DNA from: an uncultured Clostridia bacterium
GTDB taxonomy: Bacteria; Bacillota; Clostridia; Oscillospirales; Acutalibacteraceae
Direction: 5' to 3'
DNA length: 64,000 bases
NCBI GenBank assembly: GCA_946406145.1
Contig: CAMJJL010000003.1
Coordinates: 17,395 to 81,394, forward strand
Shown here piece by piece: positions 18,080-27,798 of the stretch. How positions within the stretch are numbered: the first letter of the stretch is position 1; each line of letters opens with the position of its first letter. Under the pieces are notes generated by a model. That model ran no database searches. It worked only from the letters and a program-made list of their open reading frames with translations, and was not told the DNA's origin. Both the position numbers and the translations under genes were made by a program.

Positions 18080-20785
18080 TAGCTTATCCTTGTCCACCTG
18101 CTGCTGGAACTGCATGATCTCGTTGTAGATACGTTCACAGTTGTTGTGATCGTCGTAGTGGTAGAAGTCATCGACCCTCGCGATGTACTCGGGCTTCATC
18201 TTGCAGCCGTTTTCCATGTATTCACACAGGGTATCGACCAGCATATCGGAGGTGGTGCAGATCTCGCCGAAGCCCATCGTGTCGTAGAAAAATCCGCCGT
18301 CATCGTAATGCGCAGGCAGCTCGTCGGGGTGGAAGTAGACCAGCGGCTTTTTCATGTACGCAAAGTCGAACTGTACGCCGGAGTAGTCGGTGACCATCAG
18401 GCTGGATTCGGTGAGGATCTTCTCGTAGCTCATATCGCCGACCGAGGAAATGACGTCCACATACGGGTCAGGCGTGTAGTCATTTACCTGCGCAGAGAGG
18501 ATCGGGTGCAGCAGATACTTGATCTTGTAGCCGGTGCGCTTAGCGGTCTCGATGAGTTTTTGGTTATTGATCAGGTCGTTGTAGATGCGATAATAGACCG
18601 TGTTCTTGAAGTCGGGGTTGTACGAGCGCTGTTCGCCCTCGCTGGTGGTGACGGGCATCGCGTTGTACATACGCCAGGTCGGAGTGATGAGGATCTGCTT
18701 TTGATCGTTGTTGATCAGTCCGTCATACCTGCCGATACCGGTCATCTTGATGATACCGGTGTCCTTGTAGCCGTAGGCGTGGTTATTCAGGTTCTTTTCT
18801 TCATACTTGGAGGCGATGAAATACATGCGTGTGTTATCGATGATACGCTGCTGTGCCATCGCGCATTTTTGTACCGACAGACCGTGCTGCAGGCACATGG
18901 TCGGGAAATTGCACAGGTCGCGGATAAAGCGGCTCTTGTCCAGACTGTAGCCGTTGAACGGGAAGGTCTGGGAGTTGGTGATCAGCGCGATATCCGCGTT
19001 GAGGAACGCCATCTTGTGCTTGATCGAACCCGTCTTGACGGGGTGCAGACCGTCCTTTTTCATCTGACGGTAGTCAGAGGTGTTCTTGTCGATGATGTAG
19101 TAGCGTGTGACGCCGTCCTTTTTATCCTTGCAGTAGCGGTACATATACTCGCTGCTGTCGCCGCCCTTGTAGAGCTTGTCGTACATCAGCCAGATGCGCT
19201 TGTTCTTGTAGAATGGGCGAGTCAACCAGTATTCCAGTCGGGTGATGAAGGTGCGCTTGCTCTCCCTGAATACGCGCGGCAGGTATTTCAGCTCGCGCTT
19301 GAGGGCCTTGCCTGCGGAGGCGTGCTCGATCACCAGCTCACGGTTATTGTTGATAGTCGCCATGTATTTGTTGAAGCGCCAGTAGCCGCCCTCGGGAGCT
19401 GCCGCGAACTTAGCCCAGTGATGCAGGTAGGAGAATTGCAGCGATACGCGGGTATTCTTGTACTTTGCGTAGAAGCTCAGTCTCTGTGTGGGGCGACTGT
19501 TGTCGAATGAAAGCTCCAAATGGAAGGTGAATTTTTTATAGGCGCTGATGCCGAAATACTTGGTGAGCGAGTAGCGATCGTTATCCTCAAGGTCGATCCG
19601 CTCGCCGTTCCACTCGGCATACAGCTCAATGTTTTTGAGGTTGAATACCTGACGGAAGGAGCCGTCGAGCAGCAGCTTGCCGTCAGTGTAGTCGAGCACA
19701 TGCAGACCGACTCTCTGCCCCTGCATACGCGCGATGACGACGTCGCTGCAGTCGAGGGTGACGTCCTCGTTGCCCTCGCTCAAATGCTGCGGCATTTGGT
19801 AGAGGTCGGTATCGTATTTGAGCATATAGAACATCTCGGCGGCTTCTTCACTGTAGCCGAGAGATTTGTACTTACCCGCGTTGAGGATGATGGTGTCGTC
19901 GAGCAGATCGAGCACCTTCTTGCACGCTTGCAGAAACAGCTCCAGCTCTTCTTCACTCATATTGCGCTTGTTGCGGTTGTTCATATTGGCGAGGAATCGC
20001 GCGGACACGGCATACATCAGGTAGTATTGGATGAAGATGGGGAGGGTGCCGTCGCTGTTTTTGAAGCGATCCGCCAGCGGCAGCAGGAAGCGCTCGATGC
20101 TGTCGCGGTACCAGTCGATGTCGTTGGAGGGGACGAAGTACGCCGAGTCGTCGCTCAGCGGCATGAAGGTGTTGAAGTTCGCCTTCTCCATCGCGAAATA
20201 GGTGGGATGATCTTGTTGCAGACGGAGCATCACATCGTGAAAGTATTCGAATTTCAGCGAGACGTCGGCAGGATACTGCCTGAGCACCTTGCTCTCGATC
20301 AGGTTACCGTCGATCTCCATTTGCAGGAGGTTGGGATAGTTGCGGATATCCGCCTCCTTGTTGAGCATAATAAGCGGCACATTGGTGCGGCTGATATATT
20401 TGTAGCGTGTGTAGACGGGATTAATGCAAAAACGGTTCGGCGCCGCAAAGCACCACGGCTTCTTTTCGCCTACCGATGTAAGGGCATTCATAAAGTAGTG
20501 ACTGCCGAACACATCACCCGGTCGTGCAACAACAGCGTAATCGGCGCTCAGGTTCTCGAGCGCGATGTTGTAGGCTGTCGCCTCACCGCCTGCGCCGGGC
20601 TTGTTGATGACGCGCACATTATGATAAGCGCTGAGCTTATCGGCGGCGTTCTGCTCGGCGGAAGTATCGATGACCAGCAGTTCGATCTCTCCGGTATTGA
20701 CGCTTCTCTGATTCTTGACGGAATCAGCTGTTTTCAGGATCAGGTCTGAGCTCTCGATATATGGAACGATAACGGAGACTGACAT
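18074..20785 (-). CDS. Bifunctional GT2-type glycosyltransferase / CDP-glycerol glycerophosphotransferase (TagF-like)
   Basis: A 903-residue two-domain protein. The first 240 residues are a GT-A family 2 glycosyltransferase (SVSVIVPYIESSDLILKTA and ELLVIDTSA). Residues from about 540 form a TagF/TagB-type CDP-glycerol:glycerophosphate transferase domain, with LMYDKLYKGGDSSEY, MCLQHGLSVQK, TPTWRMYN and VTDYSGVQFDFAYMKKP. It should build a teichoic-acid-like or poly-glycerophosphate surface polymer on the cytoplasmic membrane face. The ATG follows AAAGGGGAAAGAAT. It stands alone. Its TGA stop is supplied by a heptamer array. Confidence 0.88.
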   Translation of the reverse strand: MSVSVIVPYIESSDLILKTADSVKNQRSVNTGEIELLVIDTSAEQNAADKLSAYHNVRVINKPGAGGEATAYNIALENLSADYAVVARPGDVFGSHYFMNALTSVGEKKPWCFAAPNRFCINPVYTRYKYISRTNVPLIMLNKEADIRNYPNLLQMEIDGNLIESKVLRQYPADVSLKFEYFHDVMLRLQQDHPTYFAMEKANFNTFMPLSDDSAYFVPSNDIDWYRDSIERFLLPLADRFKNSDGTLPIFIQYYLMYAVSARFLANMNNRNKRNMSEEELELFLQACKKVLDLLDDTIILNAGKYKSLGYSEEAAEMFYMLKYDTDLYQMPQHLSEGNEDVTLDCSDVVIARMQGQRVGLHVLDYTDGKLLLDGSFRQVFNLKNIELYAEWNGERIDLEDNDRYSLTKYFGISAYKKFTFHLELSFDNSRPTQRLSFYAKYKNTRVSLQFSYLHHWAKFAAAPEGGYWRFNKYMATINNNRELVIEHASAGKALKRELKYLPRVFRESKRTFITRLEYWLTRPFYKNKRIWLMYDKLYKGGDSSEYMYRYCKDKKDGVTRYYIIDKNTSDYRQMKKDGLHPVKTGSIKHKMAFLNADIALITNSQTFPFNGYSLDKSRFIRDLCNFPTMCLQHGLSVQKCAMAQQRIIDNTRMYFIASKYEEKNLNNHAYGYKDTGIIKMTGIGRYDGLINNDQKQILITPTWRMYNAMPVTTSEGEQRSYNPDFKNTVYYRIYNDLINNQKLIETAKRTGYKIKYLLHPILSAQVNDYTPDPYVDVISSVGDMSYEKILTESSLMVTDYSGVQFDFAYMKKPLVYFHPDELPAHYDDGGFFYDTMGFGEICTTSDMLVDTLCEYMENGCKMKPEYIARVDDFYHYDDHNNCERIYNEIMQFQQQVDKDKLR

Positions 20786-20802
20786 ATTCTTTCCCCTTTC
20801 AC

Positions 20803-20825
20803 AGGAGCGTTCATACGCTCCTTTT
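20803..20825 (-). other. Hairpin in the leader of the glycosyltransferase gene
   Basis: AGGAGCGT-TCAT-ACGCTCCT is an eight-base stem between promoter and ribosome binding site. It might act as an mRNA stabiliser or as a terminator for the opposite strand, where TTTT follows it. Confidence 0.45.
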
Positions 20826-20834
20826 CAACTATAC

Positions 20835-20864
20835 ATCATACCATATACAAGCCCTTTTTGTCAA
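20835..20864 (-). promoter_or_regulatory. Promoter of the glycosyltransferase gene
   Basis: On the minus strand TTGACA, an 18-base spacer, TATGAT, about 50 bases before the start codon. Confidence 0.65.
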
Positions 20865-20920
20865 TAAAAGCGCACGTATTTGAGTGAGGAGTTGAGGAAG
20901 CGGCTAATCGGAATCAGGAG

Positions 20921-21125
20921 AGCCTTCCCCTCGGGGGGAAGGTGTCGACCAACGGGAGACGGATGAGGGGACAACCTTTCCTATAGATGTAGGATTCAGT
21001 GGGCTGAATGATTACCGAGAATCGTGAAAAAGCCTTACTCTCTTTGTTAAGATGATCTTTCGGCTAACTCAGCCCCTCATCCGACTCGGCTTGCGCCGAG
21101 CCACCTTCCCCCCGAGGGGAAGGCT
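20921..21125 (+). mobile_element. Family B element without a gene (MITE-like)
   Basis: The left end AGCCTTCCCCTCGGGGGGAAGG...CGGATGAGGGG and the right end CCCCTCATCCGACTCGGC...CCCCGAGGGGAAGGCT are inverted. The roughly 100-base interior aligns along its length, in the opposite orientation, with that of the element at 32332-32535. It also shares short blocks with the non-coding flanks of the DUF559 element at 2719-3252. A truncated family B end (CCCCCCGAGGGGAAG) follows at 21175. Confidence 0.7.
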
Positions 21126-21340
21126 TTTTATTTTCAACGAAACGTTTCAGTAACACAGAAAAAGGCGCACGCGCCCCCCCGAGGGGAAGACTTTTGCGTT
21201 TTGATTGATCATTCCTCGTGATTATACCTATATTTATGCGCATAATACCGTGATTATTTGACTTGATAAATGACGGAAAGTTCGCTATAATAGTATACGG
21301 ATTTTGTCGAGAGTGACTGAAAATGCAGAAAAATGAAAAA

Positions 21341-21383
21341 ATATGCAAAACGCCCTTGACAAATATGCAAAACGGTGTATAAT
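21341..21383 (+). promoter_or_regulatory. argG: argG promoter with two flanking 12-base direct repeats
   Basis: TTGACA (21356-21361), 16-base spacer, TATAAT (21378-21383). ATATGCAAAACG occurs exactly at 21341-21352 and 21363-21374, on either side of the -35 box and 22 bases apart (two helical turns). Over the -10 box, TGTATAATTAATGCATA resembles an arginine-repressor box. Control by ArgR is inference. Confidence 0.75.
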
Positions 21384-21431
21384 TAATGCATAAACTTCAA
21401 TTTTAACGCATATTCATTCGGAGGTATTACC

Positions 21432-22661
21432 ATGCAAGCTATCAACAAGGAAACCATCAAGAAGGTCGTTCTCGCTTATTCGGGCGGTCTGGACACATCC
21501 ATCATCATCCCGTGGCTCAAAGAGAACTACAATAACTGCGAGGTCATCGCGGTATCCGGCAATGTCGGTCAGAACGACGAGCTCGAGGGGCTGGAGGAAA
21601 AGGCGCTCAAAACCGGCGCTTCCAAGCTCTATGTCCTCGACCAGACCGAGGAGTATGTCGATGATTTCATCATCCCCACCATGAAGGCCGGCGCAGTATA
21701 CGAGGAATACCTGCTGGGCACCTCTACCGCTCGTCCCTGCATTGCGAAGGGTCTTGTTGAGATCGCACTCAAGGAAGGCGCCGACGCGATCTGCCACGGC
21801 TGTACCGGCAAGGGCAACGATCAGGTTCGTTTTGAGCTGGCGATCAAGCACTTTGCGCCCAATATGCCCATCATCGCTCCGTGGCGAATCTGGGATATCA
21901 AGTCCCGTGAGGAAGAGATCGAGTATGCCGAGGCGCATAACATCCCCCTCAAGATCAACCGTGAGACCAACTACAGTAAGGATAAGAACCTGTGGCATCT
22001 GAGCCATGAGGGTCTTGACCTCGAGGATACCAACAACGAGCCGACTTATGAGAAGCCCGGCTTCCTCGAGATGGGCGTATCCCCGATCGACGCCCCCGAT
22101 GAGCCGACTTATGTTACCATCGAATTTGAACAGGGCACGCCCGTCGCGCTCGACGGCGAGAAGATGTCCGCGAAGAATATCATCCTCAAGCTCAACGAGC
22201 TGGGCGGCAAGAACGGTATCGGTCTGCTCGATATCGTCGAGAATCGTCTGGTCGGCATGAAGTGCCGCGGCGTCTACGAGACCCCCGGCGGCACCATCCT
22301 CTACAAGGCGCATGAGACCCTAGAATCCATCTGCCTCGACAAGATGACCATGCACGAGAAACAGCGCCTGTCCATCACCTTCGCTGAGCTGGTCTATAAC
22401 GGTCAGTGGTTCACTCCGCTGAGAGAAGCCCTCTCCGCCTTCGTCGACAAGACGCAGGAGAAGGTCACCGGTTATGTCAAATTAAAGCTCTATAAGGGCA
22501 ACATCATCAAGGCCGGCGTTGACAGCCCCTACAGCCTGTACAGTGAGGAGATCGCAACCTTCGGCGAGTCCGATTACGATCAGACCGATAGTGCCGGCTT
22601 CATCAACCTCTACGGTTTGCCCATCAAGGTGCAGGCGGTCGTGGACGAGAAAAATAAATAA
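21432..22661 (+). CDS. argG: Argininosuccinate synthase
   Basis: Condenses citrulline and aspartate with ATP to argininosuccinate. At 409 residues it has the family length. [17 protein letters not shown] is the N-type ATP pyrophosphatase P-loop, [10 protein letters not shown] and [15 protein letters not shown] are substrate-binding signatures, and [16 protein letters not shown] is typical of the family. The ATG follows TTCGGAGGTATTACC. It leads an unbroken arginine biosynthesis run argG-H-C-J-B-D-F on one strand and carries the main promoter of the locus. Confidence 0.97.
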   Translation: MQAINKETIKKVVLAYSGGLDTSIIIPWLKENYNNCEVIAVSGNVGQNDELEGLEEKALKTGASKLYVLDQTEEYVDDFIIPTMKAGAVYEEYLLGTSTARPCIAKGLVEIALKEGADAICHGCTGKGNDQVRFELAIKHFAPNMPIIAPWRIWDIKSREEEIEYAEAHNIPLKINRETNYSKDKNLWHLSHEGLDLEDTNNEPTYEKPGFLEMGVSPIDAPDEPTYVTIEFEQGTPVALDGEKMSAKNIILKLNELGGKNGIGLLDIVENRLVGMKCRGVYETPGGTILYKAHETLESICLDKMTMHEKQRLSITFAELVYNGQWFTPLREALSAFVDKTQEKVTGYVKLKLYKGNIIKAGVDSPYSLYSEEIATFGESDYDQTDSAGFINLYGLPIKVQAVVDEKNK

Positions 22662-22673
22662 TTTTTCTCGTCA

Positions 22674-22783
22674 GTGGAAAATGGATAATGGAAAATTGTT
22701 TCAGCATCAATCGGAAAATTGTTCGAGCGAAGCGAGGTTCCTTCATTTTCAACTTTCCACTTTCAACTTTCAATTCAAAGATC
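22674..22783 (+). repeat. Heptamer element with TGGAAAA arms
   Basis: The left arm GTGGAAAATGGATAATGGAAAATTG is inverted at the right as CAACTTTCCACTTTCAACTTTC. The centre has a GTTCGAGCGAAGCGAGGTTCC hairpin. It fills the gap between argG and argH. Confidence 0.75.
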
Positions 22784-22852
22784 AACGTTTACGGGTCGGG
22801 GAAGTCTATCGATACCCCCGACCCTCACGGCGTATATAAAGGATGTATTATT

Positions 22853-24223
22853 ATGGCTAAAATGTGGGCGGGACGTACCGCAGGAGATACCAGTAAACTG
22901 GCTGACGAATTCAACAGCTCCATCGGCTTTGATTCGCGGATGTTCAAGGAGGACATCACGGGCTCCATCGCGCACGCGCAGATGCTCGCGAAGCAGGGCA
23001 TCATCGAGCGCAAAGAGGCTGATACCCTCTGCGACGAGCTGTTAAAGATCCTCGAGGACATCACCTCGGGCAAGCTTTCGATCGATATGAACGCCGAGGA
23101 CATCCACATGTTCATCGAGGAAGAGCTGACAAAGCGCGTCGGCGATGTGGGCAAGAAGCTCCATACCGCGCGTTCCAGAAACGATCAGGTCGCGCTCGAT
23201 CTGCGCATGTATCTGATGAACCGTGTGGATGAGCTGTGTGCCGATGTAAAGCACCTGATCGCCGCCCTTGCCGATAAGGCGGAAACATACAAAGAGGCGA
23301 TCATGCCCGGCTACACCCACTTGCAGCGCGCACAGCCCATCATGTTCGGTCATCATTTGCTCGCTTACGCGATGATGCTCCTGCGTGACGTCGACCGCAT
23401 GACCGACTGCAAGCGAAGGATGAATATCTCTCCGATCGGCTGCTGTGCTCTGGCAGGCACTACTTATGACACCGACCGTTACTTTGAGGCGGAGCAGCTC
23501 GGCTTTGACGGTATTGCGATGAACTCGCTCGACGGTGTGTCCGATCGTGATTTTGTCATCGAGCTGCTGTCCGATATCGCAATTTTAATGATGCACCTCT
23601 CGCGCCTGAGTGAGGAGATCATCCTCTGGTCAAGTTGGGAATTCGGCTTTGTGGAGCTGTCCGACGCCTACACCACCGGTTCGTCCATCATGCCGCAGAA
23701 GAAGAACTCCGATATGGCGGAGCTGGTACGCGGCAAGACGGGTCGTGTCTACGGCGATCTGATAGGCGCTTTGACGGTGCTTAAGGGTTTGCCTCTCGCC
23801 TACAACAAGGATATGCAGGAGGATAAGGAGGGCGTGTTCGACGCGGTCGATACCGCTTCCATGTCTGTAAAGATCTTCATCGGCATGATCTCTACCATGA
23901 AGGTCAAGACCGAGAATATGAAGAAGGCGGCGCAGCGCGGATTTATCAATGCGACCGATCTCGCCGATTACCTCACCAAGAAGGGTATGCCCTTCCGTTC
24001 GGCATATAAGATCTCCGGCTCCATCGTCGCCTATTGCATCGAGAACGGCGAGGTGCTCGAGACCCTGCCCTTGGAGAAATATAAAGAGTATTCAGACCTG
24101 TTTGAGCAGGATCTGTATGAGGATATCGATCTGTTCACCTGCGTCAACAAGCGCAATTCCGTCGGCGGCACCTCGGTGCAGTCGATCGAACAGCAGATCA
24201 AATTTGTGAGAGAGAAGTTGTAA
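22853..24223 (+). CDS. argH: Argininosuccinate lyase
   Basis: Cleaves argininosuccinate to arginine and fumarate; 456 residues, as expected. MAKMWAGRTAGDTSKLADEFNSS is the usual N-terminus, TARSRNDQVALDLRM and GYTHLQRAQPI are conserved blocks, and GSSIMPQKKNSDMAELVRGK is the fumarase/aspartase superfamily signature with the catalytic serine loop. I chose the ATG at 22853 after AAAGGATGTATTATT. The longer ORF starts inside the heptamer repeat and its first 55 residues are not family sequence. Confidence 0.96.
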   Translation: MAKMWAGRTAGDTSKLADEFNSSIGFDSRMFKEDITGSIAHAQMLAKQGIIERKEADTLCDELLKILEDITSGKLSIDMNAEDIHMFIEEELTKRVGDVGKKLHTARSRNDQVALDLRMYLMNRVDELCADVKHLIAALADKAETYKEAIMPGYTHLQRAQPIMFGHHLLAYAMMLLRDVDRMTDCKRRMNISPIGCCALAGTTYDTDRYFEAEQLGFDGIAMNSLDGVSDRDFVIELLSDIAILMMHLSRLSEEIILWSSWEFGFVELSDAYTTGSSIMPQKKNSDMAELVRGKTGRVYGDLIGALTVLKGLPLAYNKDMQEDKEGVFDAVDTASMSVKIFIGMISTMKVKTENMKKAAQRGFINATDLADYLTKKGMPFRSAYKISGSIVAYCIENGEVLETLPLEKYKEYSDLFEQDLYEDIDLFTCVNKRNSVGGTSVQSIEQQIKFVREKL

Positions 24224-24224
24224 A

Positions 24225-24249
24225 TAGCCTTCCCCTTGAGGGGAAGGAT
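24225..24249 (+). repeat. Family B end, minimal palindrome
   Basis: AGCCTTCCCCTTGAGGGGAAGG is the outer palindrome of family B without the inner hairpin, directly after the argH stop. Confidence 0.55.
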
Positions 24250-24280
24250 CTGATTTACTCTACCCGGAAGGAATATGAAA

Positions 24281-25201
24281 ATGCACAAAATATTTATCGA
24301 CGGCAGTGCCGGTACCACGGGACTGCGGATCCGCGAGCGCTTATCCGAGCGCCGGGATCTTGAGCTGATGATCCTGCCCGACGAGCTCCGCAAGGATACC
24401 GCCGCACGCCGTGAAATGCTTAACAAAAGCGATATCAGCTTTCTCTGCCTGCCCGATCAGGCGGCGATAGAAGCGGTATCGTTGATCGAGAACCCTGACA
24501 CGGTCGTGATCGACACCTCCACCGCCCACCGCACGGAGGACGGCTGGACATACGGCATGCCCGAGCTGACAGGTCTGCGTGAACAGCTCAAAACAGCGAC
24601 CCGTATCGCTAACCCCGGCTGTCACGCGAGCGGCTTTATCGCGCTCGTTCGCCCTCTCGTTGAGTTGGGAATCATCCAAAAAGACAGCGCGCTGGCGTGT
24701 TTCTCGCTGACGGGCTATTCCGGCGGCGGCAAGAAGATGATCGCCGAATATGAAGCTGAGGATCGTGATCCGCTGTTTGACGCGCCGCGCATCTACGCGC
24801 TTACTCAGTCGCATAAGCATCTGCCCGAGATGAAGCGGATATGCGGACTCGACAAGGACCCTGTATTCAGCCCCGTCGTCGCGGATTATTACAGCGGTAT
24901 GGAGGTCAGCGTGCCTGTCACGCGTGACATTTTATCCGCTTCGCTGAAAGATATCCAAACGGCATATCGAGATTATTACAAGAGCGGATTGATCCGCTAT
25001 GACGACAGCACAGAGGGCGGCCTGATCAGCGCCTCGGCATTCAGCGGCCGTGATGATATGGTGGTCGCGGCATACGGCAACGATGACCGTATCACCCTGA
25101 TCGCGCGTTTTGATAACCTCGGCAAGGGCGCTTCCGGCGCCGCGATCCAGAACATGAACATCCGTCTGGGTCTGGATGAAGCAGAGGGCTTGATCGTATA
25201 G
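24281..25201 (+). CDS. argC: N-acetyl-gamma-glutamyl-phosphate reductase
   Basis: Reduces N-acetylglutamyl phosphate to the semialdehyde with NADPH. At about 306 residues it belongs to the shorter type of ArgC. FIDGSAGTTGLRI is the nucleotide-binding start, NPGCHASGFI contains the catalytic cysteine, and TQSHKHLPEM follows. Two in-frame ATGs occur (24275 and 24281); I prefer the second because GGAAGGA then sits eight bases upstream instead of two. It is third in the arg run. Confidence 0.93.
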   Translation: MHKIFIDGSAGTTGLRIRERLSERRDLELMILPDELRKDTAARREMLNKSDISFLCLPDQAAIEAVSLIENPDTVVIDTSTAHRTEDGWTYGMPELTGLREQLKTATRIANPGCHASGFIALVRPLVELGIIQKDSALACFSLTGYSGGGKKMIAEYEAEDRDPLFDAPRIYALTQSHKHLPEMKRICGLDKDPVFSPVVADYYSGMEVSVPVTRDILSASLKDIQTAYRDYYKSGLIRYDDSTEGGLISASAFSGRDDMVVAAYGNDDRITLIARFDNLGKGASGAAIQNMNIRLGLDEAEGLIV

Positions 25202-25249
25202 GCTCCCATTGGTAATGGGTCGCGTGCGACATGCTGTCTCTCAAAAAAA

Positions 25250-25480
25250 GGCTCCCTTTGGTAAAGGTGCTCCCCGTTGGGGAGACGTCGCGAAGCGACA
25301 GAGGGGGAGCCGCTTCCGGCGAGGAGGCTGTCTCCGAACGGAGGCTGAGGGATTGGATAATTGTTTGAGCGTTAGCGAGTAACCATTTTATAATAAGGTT
25401 GCCATGGTAATTGGCGATTCATACAATCCCTCCGAGCTTGCCTTTGGGCAAGCCCACCTCCCTTTACCAAAGGGAGGCTA
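25250..25480 (+). repeat. Family A two-ended element between argC and argJ
   Basis: The left end begins GGCTCCCTTTGGTAAAGG and holds several hairpins (CTCCCCGTTGGGGAG, GTCGCGAAGCGAC). The right end, inverted, is CAATCCCTCCGAGCTTGCC...CTCCCTTTACCAAAGGGAGGC with a GCTTGCC-CAAA-GGCAAGC stem. The spacer is about 70 bases. A degenerate GGCTCCCATTGGTAATGGG precedes it at 25201. Confidence 0.7.
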
Positions 25481-25506
25481 AGTTTTCCGAAAGAAGGAAT
25501 ATGAAT

Positions 25507-26721
25507 ATGAAATTGATTGAAGGCGGTGTGACCGCGGCTCAGGGCTTCAAGGCATCGGGCGTCCATTGCGGTATCCGCAGGAATACATCGAAAAACGATC
25601 TGTCGCTGATCGTCAGCAGTACCCCTGCCTCGGCGGCGGCGGTCTATACGACCAACCTCGTCAAGGGTGCTCCCCTGACCGTCACCAAGGCGCATATCGC
25701 CGACGGCAAGGCGCAGGTGATCATCTGCAACTCCGGCAACGCCAATACCTGCAACGCCGACGGCATTGAGATTGCCGAGGGTATGGCGCAGCTGGCAGCA
25801 AGTGCGCTTGTGTTAGATCCCTCTGACGTGGTGGTAGCTTCAACAGGCGTCATCGGTCAGCCACTGAGCCTTGAGCCCATTCAAAACGGAATGGACGAGC
25901 TGGTCGACAAGCTGTCCGAAACCGGCAGCCGTGATGCGGCGCTGGGTATCATGACCACCGACACCGTGCCTAAAGAGGTCGCGGTGGAGTTTACATGCGG
26001 CGGCAAGACCTGCCGTATCGGCGGCATCGCCAAGGGCAGCGGCATGATCCACCCGAACATGGCGACCATGCTGGTGTTCATTACCACTGACTGCGCGATC
26101 GCTCCCGCACTGCTCCAAAGGGCGCTCTCGGGCGACATCCAAAATACATTCAATATGATCTCTATCGACGGCGACACTTCTACGAACGACATGGTCGTGG
26201 TGCTCGCGAACGGTGTGGCAGGTAACGCCGAGATTACCGCTGAGGGCGAGGATTATACCGCCTTCATGCAGGCGCTCAACACGGTCACCGTGGGACTGTG
26301 CCGCATGATCGCCGGTGACGGCGAGGGCGCGACCAAACTGCTTGAATGTCAGGTCAGCGGAGCCAAGACGCTCGCTATCGCCAAGACGGTCGCCAAATCC
26401 GTCATCTGCTCGAGCCTGCTCAAAGCGGCGATGTTCGGTGCGGACGCAAACTGGGGTCGTGTACTGTGCGCGATCGGTTACTCCGGCGCGGATGTGGATG
26501 TGAGTAAGATCGATGTATCTTTTAAGAGCGCTAAAGGCACGATCGATGTTTGCAAAAACGGCGCAGGTATCGCGTTCAGCGAGGAAAAGGCGAAGGAGAT
26601 CCTGCTCGAAAAGGAGATCGAGATCCTTGTCTCCCTCAACGACGGTGAGTACGATTCCACCGCGTGGGGCTGTGATCTGACCTATGATTACGTCAAGATC
26701 AACGGCGATTACAGGACGTAA
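25507..26721 (+). CDS. argJ: Bifunctional ornithine acetyltransferase / N-acetylglutamate synthase
   Basis: A 404-residue ArgJ that transfers acetyl from N-acetylornithine to glutamate and so recycles acetyl groups. KGSGMIHPNMATMLVFITTD contains the conserved Ala-Thr autocleavage site that separates the alpha and beta chains, and the Thr becomes the nucleophile. GDGEGATKLLE and ADANWGRVL are further conserved blocks. With argJ present, no separate argE is needed, and none is seen. The ATG at 25507 has GAAGGA eight bases upstream; the ATG at 25501 would be too close. Confidence 0.95.
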   Translation: MKLIEGGVTAAQGFKASGVHCGIRRNTSKNDLSLIVSSTPASAAAVYTTNLVKGAPLTVTKAHIADGKAQVIICNSGNANTCNADGIEIAEGMAQLAASALVLDPSDVVVASTGVIGQPLSLEPIQNGMDELVDKLSETGSRDAALGIMTTDTVPKEVAVEFTCGGKTCRIGGIAKGSGMIHPNMATMLVFITTDCAIAPALLQRALSGDIQNTFNMISIDGDTSTNDMVVVLANGVAGNAEITAEGEDYTAFMQALNTVTVGLCRMIAGDGEGATKLLECQVSGAKTLAIAKTVAKSVICSSLLKAAMFGADANWGRVLCAIGYSGADVDVSKIDVSFKSAKGTIDVCKNGAGIAFSEEKAKEILLEKEIEILVSLNDGEYDSTAWGCDLTYDYVKINGDYRT

Positions 26722-26742
26722 AAGCTAAGCAGAAACGCTTAT

Positions 26743-26853
26743 TGTAGGGTACGGCATTTATGACGTACCGCAGAGACAGGCTTTATTAACAGTAGTAGCG
26801 TGTGATAGGAATTGAGGGCTACAGCGGTACGTCGACAAGCGCCGTACCCTACA
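26743..26853 (+). repeat. Family D two-ended element between argJ and argB
   Basis: TGTAGGGTACGGC...GACGTACCG on the left and CGGTACGTCGACAAGCGCCGTACCC-TACA on the right are inverted palindromic ends, with about 50 bases between them. Confidence 0.75.
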
Positions 26854-26883
26854 GCTCACATATAAATTGCTATTGAGGTAACC

Positions 26884-27753
26884 ATGAACAACGAAATCTC
26901 AAACGCGGAGCGTGCGGAGGTACTGACCGCCGCTTTGCCGTACATCAAAAAATATAACGGAAAGATCGTCGTCGTCAAATACGGCGGCAACGCGATGATC
27001 AACGAAGAGCTTAAACAGCAGGTCATGCAGGATATCGTCCTCTTGTGGCTGATCGGCGTCAAGGTCGTGCTGGTGCACGGCGGCGGCCCCGCGATCAACG
27101 AGGTGATGGAGCGCGTGGGCAAGAAGCCTGAGTTCGTCGACGGCTTGCGCGTGACCGATCAGGAGACCATCGACATCGTCCAGATGGTGCTGTCCGGCAA
27201 GGTCAATAAGACGCTCGTCAACCTGATTGAGAGCAAGGGCGGCAAGGCGATGGGTATCTCCGGCATGGACGGCAGACTGATCGAAGCGGAGCAAAAGGAT
27301 CCCCGACTCGGTTTTGTCGGCAACGTCACCAATATCCGTCCCGAGCCCATCATGGATCTGCTCGAAAAGGGCTATATCCCCGTCGTGTCCACTATCGGAT
27401 GTGACAACGACGGCAACGCCTATAACATCAACGGTGATACCGCCGCGGCATATATCGCCGGCGCGATCAAGGCGGAGCGTTTGATTATGATGACCGATAT
27501 CGCAGGTATTCTGAAGGATAAGAACGACCCCGACAGCCTGATTCCGCAGATCACGGTCAGCGAGGCACAGACCCTCTATCGCGACGGCGTGATCTCCGGC
27601 GGCATGATCCCCAAGGTCGGCTGCTGTATCGAGGCGATCTATAAGGGTGTGCAGAAGGTCATCATCATGGACGGCAGAGTGCCGCATTCCATCCTGATGG
27701 AGCTGATGACCGACGAGGGCGCCGGCACAATGGTGCTCGGGGATGAGAAATAA
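26884..27753 (+). CDS. argB: Acetylglutamate kinase
   Basis: Phosphorylates N-acetylglutamate with ATP; 289 residues. VVKYGGNAMI and LVHGGGPAINEVM are the amino-acid kinase phosphate loops, and FVDGLRVTDQETIDIV and GGMIPKVGCC are characteristic of ArgB. The basic KKYNGKIVVVKYGG start preceded by about 20 residues may include the N-terminal helix found in arginine-inhibitable forms, but I cannot decide this by eye. The ATG follows TTGAGGTAACC. Only 45 bases separate it from argD. Confidence 0.96.
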   Translation: MNNEISNAERAEVLTAALPYIKKYNGKIVVVKYGGNAMINEELKQQVMQDIVLLWLIGVKVVLVHGGGPAINEVMERVGKKPEFVDGLRVTDQETIDIVQMVLSGKVNKTLVNLIESKGGKAMGISGMDGRLIEAEQKDPRLGFVGNVTNIRPEPIMDLLEKGYIPVVSTIGCDNDGNAYNINGDTAAAYIAGAIKAERLIMMTDIAGILKDKNDPDSLIPQITVSEAQTLYRDGVISGGMIPKVGCCIEAIYKGVQKVIIMDGRVPHSILMELMTDEGAGTMVLGDEK

Positions 27754-27798
27754 CCCAATGCCTTCCCCTCAAGGAGAAGCCTATAAGGAGGATTTATA

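Noticed and set aside
18146-20749. Long plus-strand ORFs of 454 and 409 codons opposite the TagF-like gene
   Set aside because: They are antisense shadows of a well-supported minus-strand protein, have no recognisable domains and lack good ribosome binding sites; high-GC codon structure makes such open frames common.
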